Below are positions 1 through 10,755 of a stretch of DNA of 64,000 bases, piece by piece. The notes under the pieces are model-generated. The model made no database searches. It was given only the letters and a program-made list of their open reading frames with translations, and had not been told where the DNA came from. A program made the translations under genes and the position numbers. The stretch's first letter is position 1, and each line of letters starts with the position of its first letter. The DNA comes from Guadua angustifolia (taxonomy: Eukaryota; Streptophyta; Magnoliopsida; Poales; Poaceae): NCBI GenBank assembly GCA_036346375.1, contig CM070517.1, positions 15,231,161 through 15,295,160 on the forward strand, in the 5' to 3' direction.

Positions 1-189
1 CGCAATATGAGATTTACCGACACATAATCAGTCCTTAATACATGTATAATTGCCGACAGACAATCTAACTTTGAAAGAAATATTACCGACAGATAATTTG
101 TTGCGTAACTTTGCCGATAGATAGTTTGTTGGTGATCACTGATTATTTCCGACAGACATCTGACGGTAATATTGTGTCATGGTGTAGTG
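1..189 (+). mobile_element. CACTA (En/Spm) transposon 3' terminus
   Basis: The segment ends at position 189 with ...TCATGGTGTAGTG, which read inward from the end is CACTACACCATGA, a CACTA-class terminal inverted repeat. Upstream are spaced copies of a CCGACAGA-like motif, at about 17, 53, 86, 114 and 149, plus one inverted copy near 162. These look like the subterminal transposase-binding repeats of this superfamily. The next three bases are TCA, and the sequence beyond matches the stretch CTCAGCAGACAG found in the LTRs at 49200 and 55765, so TCA is probably the 3-bp target duplication. The rest of the element lies outside the window. No coding sequence is present here. Confidence 0.82.
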
Positions 190-963
190 TCAGCAGACAG
201 AAAACATTTGCTGTATGATAACATTTTAGCAGGTCCTTAGTTAACCAATCACACAACCAATAGAAATTTAATAAACTCCACCACGATGAACAACACATTA
301 CAACCGCATTAGTTACATCCAGACTTAACGAATCGGTTAAACATATTGTTGGAGACCGAAGTCGTGCACGTGTTACTACTCCCAACCCGACGAGCCAGCT
401 TCAAAGTACCTAAAACAAGAAACAAACAAGCGTGAGTCCAAGACTCAGCAAAGTGCAATCAAGTATGAAAAGTAATGAATTCGACTAGAATACAACTACT
501 TCAAGACATAAAGTAACAGTTCCTTCAATTTACATCCGTAAATAAAGGAAGCAATTTGAATTCATATAAATCCAAAACGTAAGAACACAATTACTTCATC
601 ATTTGATATAATCTTTACTTAATTGAAATCATCCAGTAAAAGAAGCAGTAACTAACCCCACTTACCACATCCAACTCGGAAACGTAACTAAACCTTACTC
701 ATGCCTCAATAATCATTTTAGGATGAGTCCACGACTCAATCCTCAACATGTCATTTCCATTCTCATCAATTAACATTTATCAATTGCAACACACAATGCA
801 ATGCAATACTTTTATGCGTTCATGCTCAAAATGCAACCTTTTAGCCTATACCGATATAGCTAGGCACCCACCCGTCGATGGCACACCTTCTTGCCCTATC
901 CTATTTCATACGGGGTCCATCTACTCCACTCCTGTGGAGTGCCTACTCCCGTAGGTCTTATTA

Positions 964-1045
964 GCCCAAGTCATGGTCATATGGCTTCCTCACCGACCTA
1001 GCTCAAGGCTCTCCGGACTAGTCATATGACCATCACTGACTTGGC
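964..1045. repeat. Imperfect inverted repeat
   Basis: The arms are CCAAGTCA and GGTCATATG on the left (966-983) and CATATGACC and TGACTTGG on the right (1023-1044), with a short bulge and a loop of about 40 bases. It lies in the decayed LTR. It could be a remnant of an LTR regulatory or RNA structure. No function can be assigned. Confidence 0.6.
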
Positions 1046-1692
1046 CCATGCGCATGAATGCAAATGAAGCAAACTCACGTATGACAACATATCACATAAA
1101 CATAGAAACAATAGGGAAATTCTTGAACATACCAAAGATTAACCGACTAGTACATATAACAATTCTCAAGCCCATATAAGAGGTAAATCTTATTTCAATG
1201 TCTCCTGTGCAAATCTTTCATGCAATGCATCATGCCAATGTGCTCAAAATGATCGCTTTCCGCTTTCATCATCACACTAAGAACAACTTTCTAGATATGC
1301 TATTAAATATAACCAAATCATTAGAATCTTCATACTCTTATCGCAAGCAAACCATTTAACATCCTAATAACGCTCTAGGGAATACACTTGCCTTTAAACG
1401 AAGACGAAGCGACGCGGGGTCGAGGCCACGCCCCCTTAAACATTTTCCAGTCATCTCTGCAATTGCCAGGTGCTAGCCTTTAAATGTGATTTTGTCTGAA
1501 TGCAACTAAAAGGTTGGTAGCCGCACATTTCGTGAATTGTGTATTAAAATTTCCCAGATCAAGCATTGAATTTACAGCAGCAAGTCAAATGGTAATAACA
1601 AGTCGCTGAAGACAACCCTATTTTATCCTATGCTTTAATAAGAAATTTCTAATAGCATGCTCTTTTCTGTGAGTCTCACCCACAAAAGAATC

Positions 1693-1750
<58 letters not shown>
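1693..1750. repeat. Compound (CA)n(TA)n microsatellite
   Basis: About 20 CA units are followed directly by about 8 TA units. It lies inside the decayed LTR fragment. Confidence 0.95.
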
Positions 1751-1884
1751 ACTTGAATCAAACATCATAACATTAATATCTTTTCATCCGAACCTCAAAA
1801 TCCTTACCACATATTGTTGCAGAACACACGTATCCATTCAAATCTCTCTGATTTGAGATCTCAAAATCATGTATGTATGAATAT

Positions 1885-1890
1885 ATACAT

Positions 1891-1959
<69 letters not shown>
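1885..1959. repeat. Compound (ATAC)n(AC)n(AT)n microsatellite
   Basis: ATAC tetranucleotides grade into AC dinucleotides and then AT dinucleotides. It lies about 135 bp downstream of the first microsatellite and has the same CA-to-TA polarity, which suggests the two arose by local duplication or shared slippage. Confidence 0.95.
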
Positions 1960-2608
1960 GACTTCACAATCGCAGTGCTCAGACAACAAATGACCTTATG
2001 ATTTATAAGATCAAACAAATTTAAAACTCAAGCAAGTCTACCAGTAAAGTGAAAGTTAAGATTTGATAAAAAATTTAAGGTTATGTTACACAGGTCACAA
2101 CATGCTTCTATAATTAATATCTGAATATTTGAAAAAACTGATGAAATAAGCTGGAAACACATAACCTCATTTAGTTAATATAAAGTGTGCAACAATATTC
2201 TAGAAAGTACACATGGCAAGCATCACAAAACAAAACTGCTCGCGTGGCAAGAATAGGGAAAGTGATTATTGAGACACAATATGGTATTTCAAATAATTCA
2301 TGGCAATACAGCTAACATAAAAACATAGATTCACGCAAACGAGCCTATTCATAACAAAATTTCATTTTGTCTTTCATAAGATTTAGATTAGCTTGACTGG
2401 TTTAGCAAATTGTCAAAATGCAAACGACCCTATTAAGAAACCACACACATGCAATATCATTTCATCCTCATGAAAACCTAGCTAGGCATTAGCACAAACA
2501 CCACACATGCAAGCCAATTGAATCCCCACTTCCTAGGGTTTTACCTCAAAGAAAGTCCATGGAGGAAAGAGGGTGGTGGGGGAGAGGCTGCGTCAACCCG
2601 GGAGGCTG

Positions 2609-2822
2609 CGTATAACTCCTGTTCTTATCCGTATCGTAGCGGTCTAGATTACAATCGCATCCTACCTAATCCGAGTCAGTTGCCATCTCTAGGACTTCCT
2701 TATTTGGCACGTCTTGGCGCGCCCCTGGTGGCTTCTATCTTTCTGCAATTGGCCCGACCCATCCATGTCCGGTTGGGCCTTATTGACCTGCCATGTAGAC
2801 ACCTGGACATATATATCCCACA
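2609..2822 (-). repeat. Truncated 3' LTR of the RIRE2-type element
   Basis: The segment closely matches 20119-20331, the last part (plus-strand order) of the complete LTR. It shares the AscI-like GGCGCGCC context and ends in ...ATATATATCCCACA, which on the minus strand is the LTR start TGTGGGATATATA. The other half of this LTR is missing. The junction at its left edge shows GAGGCTGCGT twice, 16 bp apart, suggesting deletion with filler-type end joining. Confidence 0.9.
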
Positions 2823-2838
2823 GTAGCCCCCGAGTGCT
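2823..2838 (-). other. Polypurine tract of the RIRE2-type element
   Basis: On the minus strand the sequence reads GCACTCGGGGGCTAC immediately before the LTR start TGTGGG. This is the usual position and composition of the plus-strand priming tract in RIRE2-like elements. Confidence 0.8.
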
Positions 2839-3073
2839 TCGCGGTCAGATTGCCTTCTTACTTTCAAGGCTTCCCGACTGGTCTTTTATGCCGCCGAGTG
2901 CTTTGTAGTAGGTGAGAAGGCCGTGAAGGACTCGACAGAACTCCACGTGGTGCTTTTTCGAGTGGTTCCTAACCCGATTTCTCGAATCAACACGCGATTT
3001 CAGCATGGAGAATATCTCCGCTCAAGATGGCTTTTAGCCGAGGGGTACCTGTGCACCAGAGCACATAGCTATT

Positions 3074-3422
3074 GGCCTGTCATGAGGCGTACCACCGGAT
3101 TTTGCGTTTTTAAACTATCTTTATGATATTTGATCCCGTTTCAAACGGTATTCAGCATACGACCTGTCATGAGGCATATCATAAGAGGATGTTTATATTT
3201 GGAAGGTACCCAAATCCCGTCTGATGCGGTCATTGGCTCTTGGCCCATCATGGAGCATACCATCTCCCAAATCAATTTTCGGCACAATTGAACCTATGCA
3301 TAGTGATTCACTGCACACGGCCTTAGGCCCATCTTGAAGCACGCCCTAGGGCAACCCCAAGTTATGCGGAGGGTGAATCATTTTCCTCTCAAAGCGAAAG
3401 CTGACATCGCTCCCTATAAATA
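3074..3422 (+). promoter_or_regulatory. Antisense promoter 1 with about 84-bp repeats and TATA box
   Basis: Four copies of a GGCC(T/C)(A/G)TCATGAGGC-like block start at 3074, 3161, 3242 and 3326, so the spacing is 81-87 bp. They are followed by CTATAAATATG (TATA core 3415-3422), about 160 bp upstream of the ATG at 3579. The stretch from about 3197 to 3470 is homologous to 6650-6930, which lies in front of the second antisense gene. The strand is opposite to gag-pol, so this would drive transcription against the retrotransposon. Promoter activity is inferred from position and motif only. Confidence 0.7.
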
Positions 3423-3578
3423 TGAAGCCTGGTGCGACTGAGACGGTTTTCTGCGCACTGTGCTCATTTGCTCCTTCATCTTCTTTTGTGCGGTGTGCCT
3501 CTTGCGAATCCCGCCGCTAGGGTTAACATCCTTCATCCTCCCAATCTGGCGCGGTCGCAGGCTAACTCCCCCCAAAAA

Positions 3579-6533
3579 ATGTCTTCTTTTCCTCCCAAGG
3601 GTGTTCCTTCATCCGCGTCGGCCAAGGATTGGGCCTCCTCTGCGACGACGGATAAGCGGCTGGAGGAACTAGTTCGCGCCGGCGTTTTTCCCCCAATGGT
3701 GATGCTTTCTGCTCGTCCTGCCGCCGGTGAATCTTGCCCCACTCCTCGTACTGAAGAAGTGGTTGTCTTCGAATCTTTCTTTTTGCGTGGATTTGGCCTT
3801 CCCGCATGCCCCTTCTTTCGAGGTCTTCTTGAATTTTACGGAATTGAATTGACTCACCTCAATCCCAATTCTATCCTTCAGATTGCCATCTTTGTTCACC
3901 TATGCGAGGCTTTTCTTGGCGTTCGCCCATATTTTAATCTTTTTCGCCACCTTTTCCTCCTCAAGCCTTTCCCCAACAAAAGCTCCCCCAAAGGAGTTGG
4001 AGGCGCCGGATTCCAGCTATGGGACGGCCTGAAGAAAGCTTATTTGGCCATTCCCTTCAAAACCTCAAATAAGGGCTGACACCAGGAGTGGTTTTATTGT
4101 TCCAATCCTAAACCCTCCTTTCCTGCTTTTTTCGGATCGCTACCCAAGCCTTCAGCCAATTGGACATCGCTTCCTTCGGGTGACGGGATGGACCAGGTGA
4201 TAGACCTTTTAGGAATGATCGCTGAATTGAAGGAGAATGGACTCACTGGAGTGGCCATTGTTCTCAATTTTGCCTCGCGCCGAGTTCAACCCCTCAAGGA
4301 ACGGGTTCATCTTGGATATGAACATGAAGGGCCGAATGATCCTACCCGGGAGGTACCTGAGCCAATTTCAAGGGAGGAGCTTCTTAACCGTGTGGCCGAT
4401 TTGTTCACTCCGGGCGTCCAGATTGCTAACGACGGATGCCCAAGACCCTTCAAGAAATCAAACCCTCCACCTCCGGTAAGATGCCCTCTTATTTCCCTAG
4501 ATTGGGTCTTCTGATTCTTGTTTGGCTGTAATTGAACATGCATCTTGTCTATATTTGCAGGGTCGTGATGCCTTCTTTTCTGACGCGCCCTTGCTTGAGT
4601 TTCCGATGCACAAGAGCGCCAAGCGAAATTGTCCTGCCCGCTCTTCGTCCCCGACTCTAAGCGCCAAGAAGAGTAAAGCGAATGAAGCTAAGGACCCCTT
4701 GGGAAAGGGAAAATGTCCAGTCGTCCGCGCGTCCAAGGAAGAGAAGAAGAAGCCGGTGGCGAATGTGCACCCGACTGGAGGCCCAAAGGTTTGGGACTCG
4801 GCAATCGCGCGCCCTCACCCTACAACTTCGGCATCTTCAAGTCAATTCGTGACTCCAGTGGCCCCTGAGCCCTCGGCCGCCTTCGGCAACACAGCGTCTT
4901 CGCCAAGACCGACCGAGACCCTTTGTCCCTCGCTCCCGATGTGCAGACTGGTTCTTCTTTCAGCGGTACTTCTGCTCGGAAGAACTCGGCATTCAAAATA
5001 ACGAGATCCGGCAGGTTGGTTTCCTTGTTCGTTCTTCCTTAGTTCTTCGGGCCATGTTCTGACTAATTCTTCTTTCAGAGAGCCTACCAGCGAGATTCCT
5101 GTGGAACGCCGCATCAGAGCCACGGAACGGTTGTCAAGACAAGACAAAGATCGGGCCCACGTCTTCGTGAGTGGCTGAGCCCGCCGCCCCTGAAGTGGCC
5201 ACGAGCGATCGACTCTGATTCCTCCGATCGCTCCGTGTTCGCGAACACCGAGGTCGCTCGGGCCGAACAACCCGCCACCGACTCCTCCCGGGCTAACTGG
5301 TCAAACCGTTCCACCTGAGGCCGCCGCCAATCCTACCACTGATCCTCTGCCAGAAGAGCTTCCTCAAGCTTCTCGCCACTCGCCACTGCCAGAAGAACTC
5401 CCTCAGCCTCCCCGCCTGAATTCTCCGATACGGATTGCCTTTTCGACAAATATGACGATGGGAGGTCCTTCGATGATGAGGATGAGGCCGAGGAATGGGC
5501 ATCGGTTCGTGATGTCGCTTATACTTGTTTTCGTCTTGGCGACGTGAGTTGCTTATGCCGAGCTGTTTTTAGGTGTCCCCTTTTTATTGTTCGTAATGCG
5601 CCATGCATCTTCATTGCTCATGTTGCCATCCTTAGTGCCTAGCCGAACGTGCTCGAGACTGGAACGCCTTATCCGGGAATTACTTCCGAGGACCAAGATG
5701 AGGAAGGACTATGAAGCCGAGGTCGAGCGAGTTTGCGTCCGACTGCAGGAGGAACTCAATCGAGCTCGGGTCGAGAACCGAGAGGAACTGGAGAAACTTC
5801 GGGCCCAGGTCTCTGAATTCGAGGCGGAGAAACTAAATCTGACGTCTTCCCTTGATGGTAATTCCTTTGTCCAACTGCATTTGTCCATATTTTAGCTTTT
5901 TACCTCTTGACTCGCCCTTCCTTGTCTTGACTTCTGTCTTCGCTACTGCAGATCTTCGGGTAAAGCTTAAGTCCTCCGACGAGCAGGTTGAGAATCTAAA
6001 GAAGTCTGAGAAGAAAGCCAAAGCTGAGACGGCCAAGCTGGAGAGAGAGCTAGAAGGTTTACTTCTGACTCGCTTTTCGTTTCCTTCTTGTACTTTAAAG
6101 CAATTTTGAACTAATCCGACTGGCCATGCAGTTCACCGAGTCAACTCGCAGGCCCAATATCGTGCTCTTGACGAGAAGATCAAATCCACTTAGCTGCAAG
6201 TTGATAGGATTCAAGAGGGCTCCGAAAAAATGCTGCAGATGTTGAGCCCTGACGAGGCCGGGCCCAGCGATGTTCCATATGACGTGGACGCCACGATTCA
6301 GTGGCTGGCAGAGGGGCCCAAGAAGCTGGTGGCGCACTTGAAGGAGATAGCGACCACAAACGCCTGTCAAGCGTTAGCCATAGTGAAATCCCTGTACCCC
6401 CGAGTGGAACTCGAGGCGACTAAGGAAGGCTTCGCTGCGACCGCTGATTTATGATCAAGCACTTGCCCTTGTTGACGAGGTTAGGGACACCACCTCTGCT
6501 TTAGTTGAAAATCTGGACTTGGGTGCCGTGTAA
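3579..6533 (+). pseudogene. Antisense gene 1 of the RIRE2-type element (PF04195 family), multi-exon
   Basis: This gene lies on the strand opposite gag-pol. Exon 1 (3579-4475) encodes the domain called 'putative gypsy type transposon' (Pfam PF04195). It has FFLRGFGLP, PFFRGLLEFYGIEL and LNPNSILQIAIFVHLCEAFLG, then GLTGVAIVLNFASRRVQPLKER. Exon 1 is open except for a TGA at 4077-4079, where relatives appear to have Trp. Introns with GT...AG ends are visible at 4476-4560 (phase 0), 5015-5078, 5858-5951 and 6057-6131. Downstream exons encode a proline-rich linker, then a long charged coiled coil (ELERELE, LEKLRAQV) and a C-terminal part ending ENLDLGAV. Further damage includes a frameshift near 4910, a TAG near 6190 and a frameshift near 6450. 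The molecular role of this family is unknown; the coiled coil suggests oligomerisation. Introns can persist here because sense genomic RNA carries them in unspliceable orientation. Confidence 0.85.
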
Positions 6534-6649
6534 ACATTGTATTCTGAGGCTTGTCCCGCACTTGCTCTTTTTGCCTATTGGAGAAACACTTGATTATTCG
6601 TGCTATGTCCAGCTTCTGAATGCTGTAGTTGAGGGACCTTTTTCTTTTG

Positions 6650-6888
6650 GGGTTGAACTTAATTTGGAGGGTACCAACTCCCGTTTTAACACGGTCATTG
6701 GCCTTCGGCCCATCGCGGGGCGTACCGTATCCCAAATTGAATTTGGCCCATCTTGAAGCTCCTGTTCATAGCAATTATCGTGCGCATCGCCTGGCCCATC
6801 TCGAGACGTGCGCTAGGTCATGCCTAGTACACACAGAAGGTGAAGCATTTCCCGCTTAAGGCAGAGGCTGACGTTGCTCTTTATAAGG
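6650..6888 (+). promoter_or_regulatory. Antisense promoter 2, a duplicate of promoter 1
   Basis: TTTGGAGGGTACC, CGGTCATTGGC, CGGCCCATC...GGCGTACC, GAGGCTGACGTTGCTC and then TTATAAGG (6881-6888) occur in the same order as their counterparts at 3197-3422. The downstream leader (GCGCACT...) is also shared. It lies directly after antisense gene 1 and 260 bp before the ATG of antisense gene 2. The GGCCCATC blocks are spaced 38 and 48 bp apart here (6707, 6745, 6793), so the 84-bp repeat structure has been rearranged. Confidence 0.65.
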
Positions 6889-7146
6889 GTCAGTCTTGCT
6901 CGAACGCAGCGGTCTGCTGCGCACTACCGCAATCCAGCTGCCTCTTTATCTTCTTTCTTCAAACGCTCCTTCGTCCGTCGCTTCGGAGCTTGCATCCGTA
7001 CATCTTTTTGATCACTGCAAGCTCTCCATTTTGCTTTTCCTGCTTGCTGCTTAACTTTCGTTCTTCGTACATAAGGGTGTAACCGCTGCGTGAGCGATCG
7101 TCCTTTTCTAAGCTCTTTTTCTTGTTTTCTTTTCTTCAGGTCCTTC

Positions 7147-7440
7147 ATGGCTTCTTCCCCAGAGCCTTTTCTGTCCGACGATGAGGCCCCACCATCTCCA
7201 CCCCCGGCGGAGGAGCTGATGTTTGGTTTCGAAGATGAGGGCCCTCCGCCTCACGTCGAAGAGGAGGATGACCTTGCCGAGCTGTGGGCTCTGTACGAGC
7301 TGGCGATGGCCAAGGCTGCAGAGATGGAGGTCGTGGCCCGAGACGTTGCCGCCGTTGACGCCTTGATCGAGGTCGTTTCGAAGCTGATCAGGGCTCGGGA
7401 CGCCCTTATTGAAGCTGTAGGGCGCGTTCGCCGGGCGTAG
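7147..7440 (+). CDS. Antisense gene 2 of the RIRE2-type element: small acidic protein
   Basis: The reading frame is intact: 97 codons from ATG to TAG. The N-terminal half is acidic and proline-rich (LSDDEAPPSPPPAEEL, EEEDDLAELW). The C-terminal half is a predicted amphipathic helix (VAAVDALIEVVSKLIRARDALIEAVGRVRRA). There is no signal peptide or membrane segment, and I recognise no family. A pyrimidine-rich tract ending TCTTCAG at 7139 looks like a splice acceptor, so a 5'-UTR intron is possible. It lies behind promoter 2 and is followed by an AT-rich stretch that could hold its poly(A) site. It is the only undamaged frame in this element. A fortuitous open frame is possible, but the promoter and position argue for a gene. 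Confidence 0.55.
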   Translation: MASSPEPFLSDDEAPPSPPPAEELMFGFEDEGPPPHVEEEDDLAELWALYELAMAKAAEMEVVARDVAAVDALIEVVSKLIRARDALIEAVGRVRRA

Positions 7441-7924
7441 TCATTTAAGTTTTCTGCAAGAAATAGTTATGCGATGTTTTTTGGTGTATATGGACATGAA
7501 GTATTTGGAACAATATTATCTTATGTAATATTATCTTAATGGTGCTTGCCCTTTCTTTTCCCCTTTTGATCTTTCGACCTTTCCGAGTGGTTTTTTCGTT
7601 CCTTATGTTTAAGCGCCCTGACCAACTAGTCTAGCCCCCGAGCGACGTGAGTTGGCGCATGGCCTTTTTCCCAGGTACGCTTTTTATTGGGTGGCTAGAT
7701 TTTGCTGTTCATGGGTCAGGGTTTCACAATCAAGAACTAAAACACTCGGACTTAACCGTGATCATCAGGGAGAAAAAAGGATAGTGGATGATTCACAAGA
7801 AGGGTTGCGCATGCGCAACACTATTAGGTATAGCCCCCAACTTACTGCTTAATTGAGCATCTATTGAGTAGCAAGTTAGGAAGAAAATCTTTATTCATGA
7901 ACAACATGGCTAATATACAATATT
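7441..7924. other. Non-coding spacer between antisense gene 2 and integrase end
   Basis: There is no coding signal on either strand. The first 120 bp are AT-rich, with a repeated TAATATTATCTTA word, consistent with a 3' end for antisense gene 2. Later parts contain short TAGCCCCC motifs like the one next to the PPT. The integrase frame on the minus strand ends at its right edge. Confidence 0.5.
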
Positions 7925-8114
7925 TTAAGAGTAAAAACGACGTAGCTGCTTTATGTTCCATGAGTTGCTGATGATAGCACCGTCTTCCCGCTTAAGTCTG
8001 TAAGCCCCCGGGCGTGTCACCTCATCAACGATGTAGGGACCTTCCCAGCTTGGAGAGAGTTTGTGCTCGTGCTTTTGATTCTTTATTAGGACCAGATCAC
8101 CCTTAGAGAACGCG
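7925..8114 (-). pseudogene. Integrase C-terminal tail of the RIRE2-type element
   Basis: The minus strand encodes FSKGDLVLIKNQ, HKLSPSWEGPYIV and PGAYRLKREDG, then a stop at 7925. This is the C-terminal DNA-binding module of Tat-type integrase. It is separated from the rest of integrase by the element at 8115-14204. The frame continues exactly across the insertion if the duplicated CGCG is counted once (...RNVRGR before, AFSKGD after). The host reading was therefore intact at this point when the insertion occurred. Confidence 0.88.
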
Positions 8115-9239
8115 TGATGTGACTTTGGGTCCCGATCTTTCGATGAGAGCGATAACTTCGATTTGGAGGAATTGACTTTGACGATCCGACTACAACGTAC
8201 GACGACGATGCGCCTTAGCAATCGCTAAACCAACTCCAGAGGGTTATTGATCTTGCCGTTAGCACGATCAACCTGAACACGAGGTTCAATTCCTGCATGC
8301 AACCGAAGAACAAGCAAGAACAATGGTAAAGCAATCTGAAATTGCGAATATGAATGAAAGATTGATAAGGTGGGGTTCTGAAACAAGGAGCTTCTTAGGC
8401 GGCTGTTGAGCACGTCTGGAAGACTCAAAATAGTAGCAATGGCTAAACTATCAAATAAACAAAACCCCAGTCCTAGATGAGGGTTTGGGTGGTTATTTAT
8501 ACTAGAGGAGCAGGAGGGGGCCTTCCATAATAAAGCAAATCTAATACAACTCAAATCCAAAACACCAAGTCTTTTTTGACTCGAGTTTGACTCGGACTGG
8601 AAAAGTAATGTGTGGTTTTAGGCAGTTTCCGGACGCATCTGAAGGAATTTTGAGGTGAGGCCAGATCCTTTGGAAAGTAGACTCCGAGATCTTTCAAACG
8701 TGTACTCATGGGCCTCCAGACTCCTCCGGAATCAAAAGTTATGGCACTTTAAAGTCAGTGCTGTTTCTGAGTTCGAATTGGACTCGAACTCGGACTGAAA
8801 AAGTGTTCTGGATTGTTTTGCGTTTTGCCGCTGACTCGAAGGGAATTTTGAGGTGATCTCAGATCCGTTTGAAAGAGGACGACCAGGGCTTTCGTTCTTG
8901 TACTCATAGACCTCTAGAAGCCTTCTGGAACAAAAGTTATGGTCATTTGAAGTTGACCATCTCTGGGAGTCCGAAGCTGATTCCAATTTGCTCTTCTCTC
9001 CGGACGCGAACTCCCTTGTGGTTTGCAAGTCTTCCCCAAGGTTCCTAAGAATAATAAAATCATGACAAGTATTAAATAGCATTCCATTCATATTATCACT
9101 AATGGGAAGGCTTTGGAACGCATTCACCTGATAATTAAACTGTCGTGCGCGAGCTAGAGTAACCAGTCCTTGTATAATAGCAGCGGGTTCAAATTGATGT
9201 ATAGATGTGGTTGTATCCATGGAAGTGATGTCCTCATCA
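8115..9239 (-). repeat. 3' LTR (left) of the nested gypsy-like element
   Basis: This is the direct-repeat partner of 13080-14204. A minus-strand TATA motif, TATAAATA, lies at 8494-8501. The LTR holds a diverged tandem duplication of about 190 bp (8573-8755 and 8758-8950). Both units contain GGAATTTTGAGGTGA, TGTACTCATG/TGTACTCATA and CAAAAGTTATGG. Confidence 0.92.
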
Positions 9240-9256
9240 TCCTCCCTTCTTGCATT
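9240..9256 (-). other. Polypurine tract of the nested gypsy-like element
   Basis: On the minus strand GCAAGAAGGGAGGA directly precedes the LTR start TGATGAGGAC. Position and purine content fit a PPT. Confidence 0.65.
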
Positions 9257-10755
9257 TGAGTCGCCCTCGACTCATGCTCACCTTTTTGCTCATCTTCAGC
9301 ACAAAACATTCTCATATAGGTCCTGCATTTATTTAAATAAAATGGTAGCTCCGCCTCTTTATATTTTTTAAGACATAAAAACATTTAGAGGATTCACCGA
9401 TAATTATCCACATAGCTCAACACTTCTTTCCAGCATATTATGGCTTGATGAATGCTAGCACTCTTTGATGCTTTCTCCCCTCTTTGAAGGAAAACCGTTC
9501 TCGGTTTTGGACAAGCTGGAAACGAAGCAACCAACAAAAAGAACGTGTACACGGCGTAGATGTATATATCCCATATTTCATTGTTCTTTTGGATTCATGT
9601 GGGTTATTTTCAAAACAACACATGAGGAAATCAGATTTAAGCAAATCACCTTTCCTCGCAATTCGCTAATCGATTTGTGGTTATAAGTGAAGCATATAAC
9701 ATCAATATTAGCATGATTTAGTTTGCAACTTGATTTGCAAATATAAGTAAAGCACATATCTATTCCTGACCTTTGATAAAGAATACTCACGTTTTGTGAG
9801 TCGCATTCAATAACATGTTTTGTGGGCAAAACAACAAGTTCTGGCATCAAGTATGGCTCATTCATGTAATCAAATTGTAAATAAGCAAAATCAAACCATT
9901 CCAATAATGGTGACACAATTTTAATTGGCTTCCACGCATCAACTACTTACATGTTGATTTGTAATACAAGTTAATGTACTAAAATTCAACAATGTGGCAG
10001 CAAACTATGGGTATCACACTTATTAGGAAAATTTGATGGAGCCTCAAATGAAACAAGTTGTTGCTTACAACTAGAATTGCCCAAAATAGCAAGCTTCAAT
10101 TCATCAAGTTTATCACAAGTTATGCATATTCGTAAACAAGAAACTTGCCATCTATGCCATATTCACCAAATAAATTGAATTTAAAACAGAGGCATAGGTG
10201 CTAGATAAAGACTTAAGAGATGAAATTTCAGAAATCTTGTCCATAGCACAAGTCAAACTAACAGCTCATTCAACATGATATAGCACAAAAGCAGTGGTAG
10301 GGGATATTCTAGCTATCACCTCCTTATATGTAATCAGCACCACATGAGCAAAATTATAAGCATGCAATTCGTCATATGGTTCTACAATTGTGGCATAAGG
10401 TGGTAGTTCACAAGAGTTATGTATATTTGGAATATACTCACCAATTTGATCCTTTTCTTGCTGTAAAATCAGATCTGTACCATGGTCATTAGTTTCCTCC
10501 TCGAAGTAGAAATATCAAAACTTTCACCGATAATCTTTGGTATTTCGCTTGTTGCGCCCCTTCTTCAAAAGTAACCTGAATAGCGCATGGAACAACAACA
10601 AATGTAACTAACCGAAATAGATTGGATTGTGTTAGTAGAATCATCGTCACATATACTATCCTCTACTTCACTCAAATTTTCTTGTATTTCTTTCACATTC
10701 TCGGTGTGTATGCTCTCATTCGTGTTTGGTGCAAAGGCATGCCACAGAGTAGCAT

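Larger units (their letters stand above)
190..2608 (-). repeat. Decayed chromoviral-type LTR fragment
   Basis: No gene is recognisable. The stretch CAGCAGACAG...GCAGGTCCTTAGTTAACCAATCACAC, followed by a CACCACGATG/CACCACAAAA segment and a GTGAGTC...GACTCAGCAAAGT segment, parallels the LARD LTRs at 49200-49560 and 55765-56120 in the same order. The two are therefore diverged members of one LTR family, in the same (minus) orientation. The left end is interrupted by the CACTA at 189. The right end is cut at the RIRE2 LTR fragment that begins near 2609. The fragment contains two compound microsatellites and one long inverted repeat, listed separately. Confidence 0.65.

Noticed and set aside
1773..2018. 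Frame with runs of alternating Tyr/Ile and Val/Cys
   Set aside because: It is translated from the (AT)n/(AC)n microsatellite.
3533..3899. Minus-strand frames overlapping antisense gene 1
   Set aside because: They mirror the PF04195 exon and show no gag-pol motif.
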